Source: Cryobacterium sp. N22 (GTDB lineage: Bacteria > Actinomycetota > Actinomycetes > Actinomycetales > Microbacteriaceae). Taken from it: a stretch of DNA of 63,467 nucleotides. The position numbers were made by a program, and so were the translations under genes. Location: NCBI RefSeq assembly GCF_002929555.1, contig NZ_PJJP01000020.1, forward strand, positions 1-63,467. The letters run 5' to 3'. Within the stretch, counting starts at the first letter, position 1, and the number at the start of each line of letters is the position of its first letter. Shown piece by piece: positions 34,749-43,511 of the stretch. The notes under the pieces are model-generated. The model had not been told where the DNA came from. It saw only the letters and a program-made list of their open reading frames with translations, and did no database searches.

Positions 34749-36044
34749 TCAGTCGCGTCGGGGCGTGACGTCCAGGACCGGTGGGCGGGCAGCGGACGGA
34801 TCCGGCTGAGCCGCGGCGTGAGCGTCCACTGTCGACTCGCCGCGGTAGAGGCGTTCGAACGTGTTCAGGGTGCGCTTGATGTCGTGTGCCTCGATCAGCT
34901 TCAGCGACTCGTGCTTGAGGGCGTCCAGCTCTTCGGGCGACCGGGTGAACACCCGGGTCAGTTTGTCCGCCAGGTCCTGGGCACTGCCCGGCTCGAACAG
35001 GTAACCGTTCTGCCCGTCGTGGACCAGGTGCGGCAGCGCCATCGCGTTCGCCGCCACGATCGGGAGACCGGAAGCCATGGCCTCCATGGTCGCAATGCTC
35101 TGCAGCTCCGCAATGGACGGCATCGCGAACACCGTGGCGCGCGAGTACGCCTCGCGCAGTTCCTCGTCGGTGACGTAGCCCGTGAAGGTGAACTGTGCGC
35201 TCAGGCCCAGCGATTCCACGAGGTGTTCCAGGTTGCGGCGCTGGTCGCCGCCGCCGACGATTTCGACCTGGGCATTCAGGCTCGCGTCCAGCAGGGCCAC
35301 GGCCTGGACCAGGACGTCGATCTGCTTTTCACCGGTGACCCGGCCGACGAAGAGAATGCGGTTCTCGGTGCGCGGAGCGAAGCTGGGGGAATAGTTGTCG
35401 GCGTCGATTCCGCAGGAGATGGCCTGCACGCCCGCGAGTCCGGTGTACTTCTCCAGGAATTCCGCCGCCCGGCGGGTCGGCGTGGTGACGGCCTCAGCAC
35501 GCTTGAAGGTGTGCTCAGCGTCTTTCCAGAGCGCCCTGACGAGCTGGTCCTGGAAACCCTTGGGAACGAGGGAGAACTGCAGCATGTTCTCGGGCATGAA
35601 GTGGTTGGTGCCGATGATGCGGATCCCGCGCTTCTGCGCCTCGATCGAGACACCGCGGCCCACGACGATGTGGGACTGGAAGTGCACGACATCGGGCTGG
35701 AAGGAGTCGAGGATGGCGCGGCTCTGCTTGCGCACGATCCACGGCAACGCAAAGCGGAGCCAGTCGTGCGGGCGCCACCGCCAGCTGTGCAGGCGGTGCA
35801 CTGTCATCGATTCGCCCTCGTGCACCTCCGTCCAGGTGCCGTGCTTGCGGGTCGGAGCTGGAGCCATGATCTGCACCACGTGGCCGCGTCCGACCAGACC
35901 GGCGGCGAGCCGTTCCGCGAACCGGGCCGCACCGTTCACATCGGGCGCGAAAGTGTCGGCGGCGATGAGAACCCGGATGGGCCGGGTCGGGGCCGGCAGG
36001 GCCGGGTCGGACGAGGTGCCCGGTAAATCAGATGAAGCGCTCAA
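34749..36044 (-). CDS. GT4-family glycosyltransferase
   Basis: 431 residues from TTG 36044. GT-B fold: N-terminal VLIADTFAPDVNGAARFAERLA, a His/Gly-rich loop (DVVHFQSHIVVGRG), and the C-terminal nucleotide-sugar site (ILFVGRVTGEKQIDVLVQA, then MPSIAELQSIATMEAMASGLPIVA with the EX7E motif). It resembles lipid-linked hexosyltransferases such as MgtA or PimB-type enzymes; donor and acceptor cannot be fixed. The final about 30 residues are low complexity. It probably acts at the membrane in glycolipid or envelope assembly. Confidence 0.88.
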   Translation of the reverse strand: MSASSDLPGTSSDPALPAPTRPIRVLIAADTFAPDVNGAARFAERLAAGLVGRGHVVQIMAPAPTRKHGTWTEVHEGESMTVHRLHSWRWRPHDWLRFALPWIVRKQSRAILDSFQPDVVHFQSHIVVGRGVSIEAQKRGIRIIGTNHFMPENMLQFSLVPKGFQDQLVRALWKDAEHTFKRAEAVTTPTRRAAEFLEKYTGLAGVQAISCGIDADNYSPSFAPRTENRILFVGRVTGEKQIDVLVQAVALLDASLNAQVEIVGGGDQRRNLEHLVESLGLSAQFTFTGYVTDEELREAYSRATVFAMPSIAELQSIATMEAMASGLPIVAANAMALPHLVHDGQNGYLFEPGSAQDLADKLTRVFTRSPEELDALKHESLKLIEAHDIKRTLNTFERLYRGESTVDAHAAAQPDPSAARPPVLDVTPRRD

Positions 36045-36125
36045 GTGGGATAGTCCCTACGTAGGTGGGCCGGGGATCAGCGTCCGGCGCGAAGTCTGGG
36101 TCTCAACGAATCTCGCCGTCGAGGT

Positions 36126-36144
36126 GTGCTAGCACCCTATTCTA
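36126..36144 (-). promoter_or_regulatory. Promoter and palindrome upstream of the glycosyltransferase
   Basis: Minus-strand -10 TAGAAT (36144-36139), followed by the perfect 10-bp palindrome GTGCTAGCAC (36126-36135) over the expected transcript start. The palindrome could be an operator. The leader to the start is about 85 nt. Confidence 0.45.
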
Positions 36145-36199
36145 AACCGCCTGGCCCACGGCAGCCCCCCAGACGCGGCGCGTTCACGAAAAGCACCGG

Positions 36200-37114
36200 T
36201 CAGCTCTGAGTTTGCGGATGGTACTTCGCGAGCCTGAAGACACCCCAGATCGCCACGGCCCCCGCGACGGCGAAAAGGGCTGCGGCCCAGGTCGGCGCCT
36301 GGGAGGCCTCCCCCAGCACGATCACGCCGATGCCGACGGCGATCATCGGGTCGATCACAGTCAGACCCGCGATGACCAGGTCGGGCGGACCTGACGAGTA
36401 CGCGTTCTGCACGAAGTAGGCGCCTGAAGCCGCCGCGAGAAGCAGCCCGACGACGCAGACGAGGGTGAGCCACTCAAAATTGCCGTTCTGGATGCGGTTG
36501 ATGATGACCTTGGCGAGAGTGGCCACGAATCCGTAGAGCACGCCGGCGCCGATGATGTAGAAGATCGCCTTGAACCGGGAGCGGAGCATCACGAACGCGA
36601 CGGTGAAGGCGGCCAGGACCACCGCGAGGACTACCAGGATGGTGATCAGGTTCGCATCCGTCACGGGCTTGTCGACCGCCGTGAACGCGGCGACGGTGAC
36701 GAACAGCCCGACCCCGCCGACACACATGGCGATCGCGATGACCGATGCCCGGTTGAGTTTGACGTGGCTCACCCTGGCGTTCAGGATCGCCGTGATGACC
36801 AGGGCCACAGCGCCGAGGGGCTGCACGACGATGAGGGGCGCGAACGCGAGGCTGGTGAGCTGGAAGGCGATGGCCAGGCCGAGCATCAGCGTGCCGAACA
36901 CCCAGGAGGGCCGGGACAGCAACAGCACAAGCTGCCGGGTGTTGAGCCCGCCGGTGATTTCCCGGGTGTGCGCTTCCACCTTGGTCACGCCCCGGTGCTG
37001 GAATTGTGCGCCCAGGGAGAGGAAGACCGCGCCGATCAACGCGAGCGGAATTCCGATGGCCTGGCGCGGATCAATCGCGATCTCACCAGCCAGGTCTGTC
37101 AGGTCGGGAGTCAC
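36200..37114 (-). CDS. DMT-superfamily membrane protein (EamA/NIPA-like)
   Basis: 304 residues with about nine hydrophobic helices, several starting with the small-residue patterns of the drug/metabolite transporter fold (IGIPLALIGAVFLSLGAQFQ; FAPLIVVQPLGAVALVITAIL; GLTVIDPMIAVGIGVIVLGE). NIPA-type proteins move Mg2+, EamA-type small metabolites; the substrate here is unknown. The GTG start follows TAGTCT by exactly 6 nt. Divergent from def with promoters about 20 bp apart. Confidence 0.87.
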   Translation of the reverse strand: MTPDLTDLAGEIAIDPRQAIGIPLALIGAVFLSLGAQFQHRGVTKVEAHTREITGGLNTRQLVLLLSRPSWVFGTLMLGLAIAFQLTSLAFAPLIVVQPLGAVALVITAILNARVSHVKLNRASVIAIAMCVGGVGLFVTVAAFTAVDKPVTDANLITILVVLAVVLAAFTVAFVMLRSRFKAIFYIIGAGVLYGFVATLAKVIINRIQNGNFEWLTLVCVVGLLLAAASGAYFVQNAYSSGPPDLVIAGLTVIDPMIAVGIGVIVLGEASQAPTWAAALFAVAGAVAIWGVFRLAKYHPQTQS

Positions 37115-37120
37115 TCAACG

Positions 37121-37126
37121 AGACTA
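37121..37126 (-). promoter_or_regulatory. -10 element of the DMT gene, probable leaderless transcript
   Basis: On the minus strand TAGTCT is followed by CGTTGA (6 nt) and the GTG at 37114. Confidence 0.6.
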
Positions 37127-37142
37127 TCGAGATCCATGCCGA

Positions 37143-37148
37143 TATCCT
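37143..37148 (+). promoter_or_regulatory. -10 element of def, probable leaderless transcript
   Basis: TATCCT followed by TGCTGA (6 nt) and the ATG at 37155; the spacer is identical to that of lipB. The divergent -10 of the DMT gene is 16 bp away. Confidence 0.6.
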
Positions 37149-37154
37149 TGCTGA

Positions 37155-37721
37155 ATGGCCGTTCGACCGATAGTAATTTCAGGTGACCCCGTCCTGCACT
37201 CCCCCGCCGCGCCCGTCGTCGTGTTCGACGACGAGTTGCGCACGCTGGTGCAGGACATGTTCGAGACGATGGATGCCGCTCCCGGTGTCGGTCTCGCCGG
37301 ACCCCAGGTGGGGGTCGGGCTGCGGCTGTTCACGTTCAGTTTCCTCGACGACGACGAGATCGAGACCCGGGGTGTCGCGATCAATCCGGAACTCTGGATC
37401 ACCCCGGTGCCCGCAGGCGAGGCCGACGAAGACGAAGACGTCGAGGGGTGCCTGTCGTTTCCCGGCGAGCGGTTCCCCCTGCAGCGGGCAGGCTCAGCCG
37501 TGCTGCGCGCCGTTGACCTCGACCAGAAGCCGTTCGAGATCCGGGCCGAAGGCTGGCTGGCCCGTATCTTCCAGCACGAGTTCGACCACCTCGACGGCAC
37601 CCTCTATGTGGACAGGCTCGAGCACTTCTACGCCAAGATCGCCGCCAAGGTGAGCCGGAAGCGCGGCTGGGGCGTGCCCGGCGTGACCTGGCTGCCCGGG
37701 GTGGACGACCTCGAGAGCTGA
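37155..37721 (+). CDS. def: Peptide deformylase
   Basis: 188 residues. Removes the formyl group from initiator Met. Three catalytic motifs: GVGLAGPQ (44-51), EGCLS with metal-binding C99, and QHEFDH with H141, E142 and H145. Complete and canonical. Divergent from the DMT gene; convergent with the degenerate histidine kinase, 13 nt away. Confidence 0.96.
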   Translation: MAVRPIVISGDPVLHSPAAPVVVFDDELRTLVQDMFETMDAAPGVGLAGPQVGVGLRLFTFSFLDDDEIETRGVAINPELWITPVPAGEADEDEDVEGCLSFPGERFPLQRAGSAVLRAVDLDQKPFEIRAEGWLARIFQHEFDHLDGTLYVDRLEHFYAKIAAKVSRKRGWGVPGVTWLPGVDDLES

Positions 37722-37734
37722 CCGGGTCAGCGGC

Positions 37735-38628
37735 TCAGCGGGTCAGGTTGACGCCGTGCACGCCGTTGTGGAAACGCAGCGACGGGAAGACCGCTGAGAC
37801 CGAGAAGCCGACCCCCGGCACGGTACCGGCATTGAAGATCCCGCCGAAGAGCTGGGCCCGTTCGCGCATCTGGGTGATCCCGGCGCCGGAGATGCTCTCG
37901 CTCAGGGCCTTGAGGTCGTCGTCGATCGTGTAGGCGGTCTTGGCGGCGAAATCTGAGGGCGAGGCGCTCTCCCGTCTGGCCGCGGCCCGGATGCCATCAT
38001 CGTCGATGAGAAGCTGCAGGCCGTCCTGGGTCCAGGTGAATGACACTCGTGCCTCGGTGCCGACTCCGCCGTGTTTGAGCGCGTTGGCGAGGGCGCTCTG
38101 CAGGATGCGGTAGATGGCCAGCTCCGCCCCCGGCTTGAGCGGGAACCTGTCGCCGGACTCGGTGAAGCCGACGGCCAGGCCGGCATCGCGCATCACGCCG
38201 AAAAGGTTGCGGGCCGACTGCAGACCCGGCGCGTTGGTGGCGATGGCCTCGCCCTCCCTGGCGATGGTCAGGACCCGCCGCAGGTCGGCGAGTGTCACCC
38301 TGCCGTCCTCGACCAGGGCCGTCGCGGCGCGCACGGCCGTGGTCGGGTCGCTCTCGGCCGCGTAGCGTGCCCCCTCGGCCCGGGTGATGAGGCGCGCGAG
38401 TGACAGCACGGCGATGTCCTGCAGCTCCCGGATGATCGCGAGACGCCCGTGCTGCTCGGCAAGCGACAGCTCGAGGTCGATGCGCACGCGTTCGGCCGCC
38501 GACCTGGCGAAGCGGCTGCGGCGTTGCTGCGCAACGGCCAGCAGCCAGAGAACCATCAGGGCCGCGGCGAGCACGGCGAGAACAGCGCTGAGAATCTGCC
38601 AGGAGAACACAACCGCCACCTTTCGCAT
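37735..38628 (-). CDS. Histidine-kinase-like protein lacking the phosphoacceptor His
   Basis: 297 residues. One N-terminal membrane helix (8-33), a HisKA_3-like helical segment (about 40-85) and an HATPase domain (about 145-290, with N-box SALANALKHGG and MRERAQLFGG G-box). The phosphoacceptor motif RELHD reads RELQD, so H is Q at 70. The G1 box IDDDGIR also lacks the second Gly. It is unlikely to autophosphorylate at this site and may bind ATP or act as a dimerization partner. No response regulator is adjacent. Confidence 0.85.
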   Translation of the reverse strand: MRKVAVVFSWQILSAVLAVLAAALMVLWLLAVAQQRRSRFARSAAERVRIDLELSLAEQHGRLAIIRELQDIAVLSLARLITRAEGARYAAESDPTTAVRAATALVEDGRVTLADLRRVLTIAREGEAIATNAPGLQSARNLFGVMRDAGLAVGFTESGDRFPLKPGAELAIYRILQSALANALKHGGVGTEARVSFTWTQDGLQLLIDDDGIRAAARRESASPSDFAAKTAYTIDDDLKALSESISGAGITQMRERAQLFGGIFNAGTVPGVGFSVSAVFPSLRFHNGVHGVNLTR

Positions 38629-38671
38629 CTTTCGGGATCAGACTAGCGGCCGCGACCGCCAGAGGGCACAA

Positions 38672-38708
38672 AAAAGGCCACCGGGGGTGGAGCCCCTAGT
38701 GGCCTTTT
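38672..38708 (-). terminator. Terminator of tRNA-Asn
   Basis: Minus-strand hairpin with 10-bp arms (AAAAGGCCAC and complement), followed by a T-run of six. It lies 3 nt beyond the tRNA-Asn 3' end. Confidence 0.85.
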
Positions 38709-38710
38709 CG

Positions 38711-38783
38711 CTCCCCGACTTGGACTCGAACCAAGAACCTGCGCATTAACAGTGCGCTGCTCTGCCAATTGAGCTATCGAGGA
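38711..38783 (-). tRNA. tRNA-Asn (anticodon GTT)
   Basis: 73 nt. Acceptor TCCTCGA pairs with TCGGGGA, anticodon loop CTGTTAA, T-arm CTTGG/CCAAG, discriminator G. Confidence 0.95.
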
Positions 38784-38868
38784 ATGCATGCTCAGCGAGA
38801 GTTTCACTCGCTTGAACGGCGTAGTTACTTTACCAAAAGTTCGCCGTGCACCAAATCCGAGAGGACGG

Positions 38869-39861
38869 TCAGTACCCCGCGACGGGGTCGACGACCCCGA
38901 CAAACGGCCCGTTTCCCAGCAAAGCGGCCACATTGAGCCGAATTCTCTCGGCGAGAAGCGGCGCGGTCATCTCGGGCGTGTCGGCCATGTGCGGCGTGAT
39001 GAGGCATCGGGGCTCGCTCCAGAGCGGATGTCCGTCCGGCAGCGGTTCCGGGTCGGTGACGTCGATGGCCGCGCCCGCAAGCGTTCCGGCGGCCAGCGCG
39101 GCCACGAGCGCGTCGGTGTCGACGAGTGGTCCCCTGGCGATGTTCACCAGGTGGGCCGTCGGTGCCATCAGGGCGAGTTCGGCGGCACCGAGCAAGTGAC
39201 GGGTGTCGCCGGTCAGCGCGGCGGCAACCACCACGATGTCGGCCAGGGGCAGTTCAGCGTTCAGCTGTCCCACCGGCACGGTGCGGGCGGCTCCCGGCAC
39301 GGGCTCCGAGCTGCGGCGCACCACCACGATGCGGGTGCCGAACGGTTCGAGCAACCGGATCAGCTCCCGGGCGATGCCGCCGGCCCCGATGATCAGCACC
39401 GAGCGGCCGTAGAGCGACGCTCCGGCGGGCACCGTGTTCCAGGACCGAGCCCTGGCCCGCACGGGGAGCACCCTCAGCGACGCCAGGATCAAGGCCAGTG
39501 CGTGTTCGGCCACTGGTTGGGCGTAGGCCCCCTTGGCGCTGGTCACGAGCAGGTCATGCCGCTGATGCCGCGAGAGGACGTCGGCGAAGGCGTCGACACC
39601 GGCCCAGGGCAGCTGCACCCAGCCGATCTGGGGGTTCTCCGCCAGCACGTCACCGAGTTCAGCGGCCCTGGCGTATGACAGCCAGATGATGCCGCGGGTG
39701 TCCGGTGACAGCGGGGCCACGACTCCCCCGGCCGTTCCGACGGCATCGACGAACAGTGCCGTTTCCGCGGGCAGGATGGCCACGGCGCCGGGCGTCGGCC
39801 GCCAGGCGCCGGCGTCTCGCTCCGGCTCGTCGGAGAGTACGGCACGGTGTTGCCCGGTCAT
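38869..39861 (-). CDS. D-2-hydroxyacid dehydrogenase family protein
   Basis: 330 residues. NAD-binding Rossmann motif GAGGIARELIRLLEPFG and the catalytic trio Arg (NIARGPLVD), Glu (DVTDPEPLP) and His (LITPHMADT). It overlaps the single-ATPase gene by 4 nt (ATGA), so it is translated as the last gene of the peptide ABC transporter operon. A metabolic step coupled to the imported substrate is plausible, but the substrate is unknown. Confidence 0.9.
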   Translation of the reverse strand: MTGQHRAVLSDEPERDAGAWRPTPGAVAILPAETALFVDAVGTAGGVVAPLSPDTRGIIWLSYARAAELGDVLAENPQIGWVQLPWAGVDAFADVLSRHQRHDLLVTSAKGAYAQPVAEHALALILASLRVLPVRARARSWNTVPAGASLYGRSVLIIGAGGIARELIRLLEPFGTRIVVVRRSSEPVPGAARTVPVGQLNAELPLADIVVVAAALTGDTRHLLGAAELALMAPTAHLVNIARGPLVDTDALVAALAAGTLAGAAIDVTDPEPLPDGHPLWSEPRCLITPHMADTPEMTAPLLAERIRLNVAALLGNGPFVGVVDPVAGY

Positions 39862-40727
39862 GCCTCTGAGTCCCGGTCCGTGTCGCCGGTGGAGTCGAAC
39901 GCCGTGCTGTCCAGCGTCAGCGCCGCGGCGAGTTCGACGACGTAGGGATGCCAGGGGTTGTCGAAGACCTCGTCGATGGTGCCCAGTCCGACCAGGACGC
40001 CCTGGTGCATGACCCCGATCCTGTCGGCGACCCGTCGGAGCACGCTCAGGTCGTTGCTGATCAGCACCGCCGAGAATGCGCGTTCGCGTTGCAGTTCACC
40101 GATCAGGTCGATGACGTCGTCGCGCACCAGGGCATCCACACCCGCGGTGGGTTCGTCGGCGATGAGCAGCGCCGGGCCGAAGACCAGGGCCTTGGCCAGT
40201 GCCACGCGCTGGCGTTGGCCGCTGCTGAGTTCGTAGGGGTATTTGCCCAGCACCGAGAGCGGCAGTCGCACGGCGTCGACCATCGTCGCAACGAGAGTCT
40301 CCTGCGCGGCCTTGTTGTAGCGCCGGTCGCGTTCGAGAACGGGTTCGGCAACGATGTCGGCCACGGTGAGGCTGGCGGGGAGGGTGCTCGCGGCGTTCTG
40401 GGCGAGCATCCCCACGCCGAAGGTCAGCCTGGCGAGTTTGCGTCGGCTGATTCGTCGCAGCGGGTAGCCCAGCACCGTCGCCTGCCCGCCGGTGATCTGT
40501 GCGCGCACCTCACCGTGACCGGCCCCGGAGTCCGCCCCGGAGAGCACCCGGGCGATCGTGCTCTTGCCCGACCCGCTCTCGCCCAGCAGCCCGAGGACCT
40601 CCCCCCGGCCGAGGGTCAGGGTCAGGCCCCGCAGCGCCACGAAGGCGGGGCTGGCGCCGTGGGCGGCGTATTCGACGGTCAGGTCACTGGCAAGGATCGG
40701 ATACGGATCTGCTTCGACGCGTCTCAT
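39858..40727 (-). CDS. ABC transporter ATPase (third nucleotide-binding domain) with Asn in the H-loop
   Basis: 289 residues. Walker A GESGSGKST (49-57), signature LSSGQRQR, Walker B LLIADEP, and a C-terminal oligopeptide-transporter-type extension. The H-loop histidine is replaced by Asn (VLISNDLSVL, N225), so its ATP hydrolysis is probably weakened or lost. It follows a two-domain ATPase gene by 5 nt; together they supply three nucleotide-binding domains for two permeases. It may be a degenerate or regulatory partner. Confidence 0.9.
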   Translation of the reverse strand: MRRVEADPYPILASDLTVEYAAHGASPAFVALRGLTLTLGRGEVLGLLGESGSGKSTIARVLSGADSGAGHGEVRAQITGGQATVLGYPLRRISRRKLARLTFGVGMLAQNAASTLPASLTVADIVAEPVLERDRRYNKAAQETLVATMVDAVRLPLSVLGKYPYELSSGQRQRVALAKALVFGPALLIADEPTAGVDALVRDDVIDLIGELQRERAFSAVLISNDLSVLRRVADRIGVMHQGVLVGLGTIDEVFDNPWHPYVVELAAALTLDSTAFDSTGDTDRDSEA

Positions 40728-40732
40728 GACTA

Positions 40733-42445
40733 CTATCCTGCCGCACGCAGCCTCCGGAGTTCGTCCCGGCGCTTCGCCTGGGCGGCCGGATCGGGCACCG
40801 GCAGGGACGCGAGGAGGCGCTGGGTGTACGGGTCGCGAGGCGATCCGAGGACCTGGGCACCGGTGCCCTCCTCGACCAGGCGACCGTGGTAGAGCACGGC
40901 GATCCGGTCGGCGAGGATGTCCACAACAGCGAGGTCGTGGCTGATGAACAGGGCGGCGAAGCCGAATTCGCGTTGCAGTTCGGCGAAGAGTTCCAGCACC
41001 CTGGCCTGCACCGACACGTCCAGGGCCGAGGTCGGCTCGTCCGCGATCAGCAGGGCAGGTTCCAACGCCAGCGCCCTGGCCAGGCTGGCCCGCTGGCGCT
41101 GACCGCCGCTGAGCTCGTGGGGGAAGCGGTCACCGAAGGCCCGCGGCAGTTGTACGGCCTCGAGCAGTTCGTCGACCCGTGCTCGTGCGGCCCGCGGGTT
41201 CGCGGCCCGCCCGTGCACCACGAGCGGTTCGGCGACGCAGTCGGCGATGGTGAGCAGCGGGTTGAAACTGGAGGCCGGGTCCTGGAACACGAAGCCGATA
41301 TCGCTGCGCAGGTGCTTGAACCGGCGCTCCTTGAAACCGTTCATCTCATGACCGAGAACGCTGAGGGACCCGTCGGTGACCCTGGTGAGGCCGGCGATGG
41401 CGCGGCCGATCGTGGTCTTGCCCGACCCGCTTTCCCCCACCAGGCCGAGAACCTCGCCAGGGCGGATCGAGAAGCTCACGCCGTCCACGGCCACGAAGCC
41501 CGGTCGGCCGAGCCTGCCGGGGTATTGGATACGCAGGTTGTCCGCGATGACGACGGGCGTTTGCGCGGCCCATTCCGGGCCACGGGCCTCGGCCCTCGCG
41601 GCCGCCCGCACGACCCCCTGGCCGACGTACGGCACCGCAGCGAGGAGCTTCTGGGTGTACGGATCCTGGGGTGAGGTGAAGAGCGTCTGAGCGTCGGCTT
41701 CCTCGACGACCTTGCCCTGGTACATCACCGCGACCCTGTCGGCGAGGTCGGCCACGACACCCATGTTGTGGGTGATCAGCACGATCGCGGTGCCGAACTC
41801 GTCGCGGCAGCGCCGGAGGAGGTCGAGGATCTCGGCCTGCACGGTGACGTCGAGTGCCGTCGTGGGTTCGTCGGCGACGATCAGGCCCGGTTCGAGGACC
41901 AGGGCCATGGCGATCACCACCCGTTGCTTCTGGCCGCCGGAGAACTGGTGCGGGTAGTAGTTGACCCGCACCTCCGGGTCGGGGATGCCGACCCTGCCGA
42001 GGATCTCGACGGCCTTCTTCTTGGCGTCGGCACGGCTGACCTTGCCGTGCGCCCTGATGCCCTCCATGATCTGCCAACCGACGGTGTACACGGGGTTCAG
42101 CGCCGTGGACGGCTCCTGGAACACCATGGAGACGTCGGTGCCACGCACCTGGCGCAGGCGCTGGCGGCTGAGCGCGATGACGTTGTTCTCGCTCGCCCCG
42201 TCCCTGCTGGTGAGGATCACGGCGCCCTCGGAGACCGCGGTCTCGGGCAGCAGCCCGAGGATGGTCTTGGCGGTCACGGTCTTGCCGCTGCCGCTCTCGC
42301 CGACGATCGCGAGGACCTCGCCGCGGCGCACGCTGAGACTGACCCCGTCGACGGCGCGCACAGCGCCGGCGTCGGTGGAGAAGGACACGCCGAGGTCGTC
42401 GATCCTGAGGACGGTCTGCGACCGTTCGGTGCGGATGTCGCTCAT
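40733..42445 (-). CDS. Peptide ABC transporter ATPase, two fused nucleotide-binding domains (DppD-DppF type)
   Basis: 570 residues. The first domain (about 10-265) has GESGSGKTVTAKT, FSGGQKQRV, LIVADEP and ITHNMGVV. The second (about 290-560) has GLVGESGSGKTTIGRA, LSGGQRQRA, LLIADEP and ISHDLAVV. Both H-loops keep His. This is the fused energizing subunit of the oligopeptide/dipeptide importer, cytoplasmic at the membrane. It overlaps the permease C gene by 4 nt. Confidence 0.94.
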   Translation of the reverse strand: MSDIRTERSQTVLRIDDLGVSFSTDAGAVRAVDGVSLSVRRGEVLAIVGESGSGKTVTAKTILGLLPETAVSEGAVILTSRDGASENNVIALSRQRLRQVRGTDVSMVFQEPSTALNPVYTVGWQIMEGIRAHGKVSRADAKKKAVEILGRVGIPDPEVRVNYYPHQFSGGQKQRVVIAMALVLEPGLIVADEPTTALDVTVQAEILDLLRRCRDEFGTAIVLITHNMGVVADLADRVAVMYQGKVVEEADAQTLFTSPQDPYTQKLLAAVPYVGQGVVRAAARAEARGPEWAAQTPVVIADNLRIQYPGRLGRPGFVAVDGVSFSIRPGEVLGLVGESGSGKTTIGRAIAGLTRVTDGSLSVLGHEMNGFKERRFKHLRSDIGFVFQDPASSFNPLLTIADCVAEPLVVHGRAANPRAARARVDELLEAVQLPRAFGDRFPHELSGGQRQRASLARALALEPALLIADEPTSALDVSVQARVLELFAELQREFGFAALFISHDLAVVDILADRIAVLYHGRLVEEGTGAQVLGSPRDPYTQRLLASLPVPDPAAQAKRRDELRRLRAAG

Positions 42446-43509
42446 GAGATGGCCTCGCCGTCGCTCGGGTGGATGGGGGCGCTCTCGAGCCCGTCAAGAC
42501 CGCCGGGACCGGCGGCCAGGGTACCGCCGGGGACCACGGAGGTCTCCGCGACCAGACCCGCGTTGGCGCCGACCGCGCGGCGGCCACGCAGCCGGGGGTC
42601 GGCCAGGTCGTTGAGGCTCTCCCCGACCAGGGTGATGCCCATCACCACCAGCACGATCGCCAGGCCGGGGAACAACGAGGTCCACCAGATTCCGCTGGAC
42701 ACGTCGGAAATCGCCTTGTTGAGGTCGTAGCCCCATTCGGACGCGGCGGTCGGTTCGATGCCGAAACCGAGGAACCCGAGTCCGGCGAGGGTGAGGATCG
42801 CCTCGGAGGAATTGAGGGTGAAGATCAGTGGCAGGGTGCGGGTGGCGTTGCGCAACACGTGCCGAACCATGATCCGGATGTTGCCGGAACCCAGCACGCG
42901 CGCGGATTCGACGTAGGCCTCCGATTTGATCCGCACGGTCTCGGCCCGGATCACCCTGAAGTACTGCGGAATGAACACCACGGTGATCGAGATGGCTGCC
43001 GCCATGACCCCGCCGACAAGGTCGGACTTGCCGCCGGAGATGACGATGGACATCACGATGGCCAGCAGCAGCGACGGGAACGCGTAGACGGCGTCGCAGA
43101 CGACCACGAGCACGCGGTCGAGCCAGCCCCCGAAATACCCGGACACCAGGCCCAGGAACACGCCGGCGAAGATCGACAGCAGCACGGCGACCACGATCAC
43201 GAACAGGGCCGTCTGGGCGCCCCAGAGCACCCTGGAGAGCACGTCGTAACCGCCGACCGTGGTGCCGAACAGGTGCGCGCCGCCTGGCGGCTGCTGGGCG
43301 CCGAAGACTCCGTCCGGACCGCGCAACTGGCTATAGCCGTACGGCGCGACCAACGGCGCCAGAATGGCGGTGAGCACAAAAAGCGTCGTGATGACCAGGC
43401 CCGCCACCAGCATCCCGCGCTGCAGGCCGACGCTCTGGTGGAGCTGGTGGATGATGGGCAGGCGGGCCAGGCGGCTCGGCTGGCGGGGCGGGGAATCGAT
43501 CCGGGTCAT
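42442..43509 (-). CDS. Peptide ABC transporter permease, DppC-type
   Basis: 355 residues from ATG 43509. A basic cytoplasmic N-terminus precedes the DppC architecture: the first helix starts near residue 30, then further helices and the EAA-type coupling loop around ESARVLGSGNIRIMVRHVLRN. It ends with the transporter domain and a Gly-rich cytoplasmic tail. It begins 2 nt after the DppB-type gene and overlaps the ATPase gene. The longer reading frame to 43668 overlaps that permease and is rejected. Confidence 0.94.
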   Translation of the reverse strand: MTRIDSPPRQPSRLARLPIIHQLHQSVGLQRGMLVAGLVITTLFVLTAILAPLVAPYGYSQLRGPDGVFGAQQPPGGAHLFGTTVGGYDVLSRVLWGAQTALFVIVVAVLLSIFAGVFLGLVSGYFGGWLDRVLVVVCDAVYAFPSLLLAIVMSIVISGGKSDLVGGVMAAAISITVVFIPQYFRVIRAETVRIKSEAYVESARVLGSGNIRIMVRHVLRNATRTLPLIFTLNSSEAILTLAGLGFLGFGIEPTAASEWGYDLNKAISDVSSGIWWTSLFPGLAIVLVVMGITLVGESLNDLADPRLRGRRAVGANAGLVAETSVVPGGTLAAGPGGLDGLESAPIHPSDGEAIS

Positions 43510-43511
43510 GG

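Noticed and set aside
36050..36070. A GGGAC-type palindrome near the glycosyltransferase start considered as a second DosR box
   Set aside because: The arms are too close together (GGGA-CTA-TCCC) compared with the DosR spacing, and the gene is unrelated to the stress operon.
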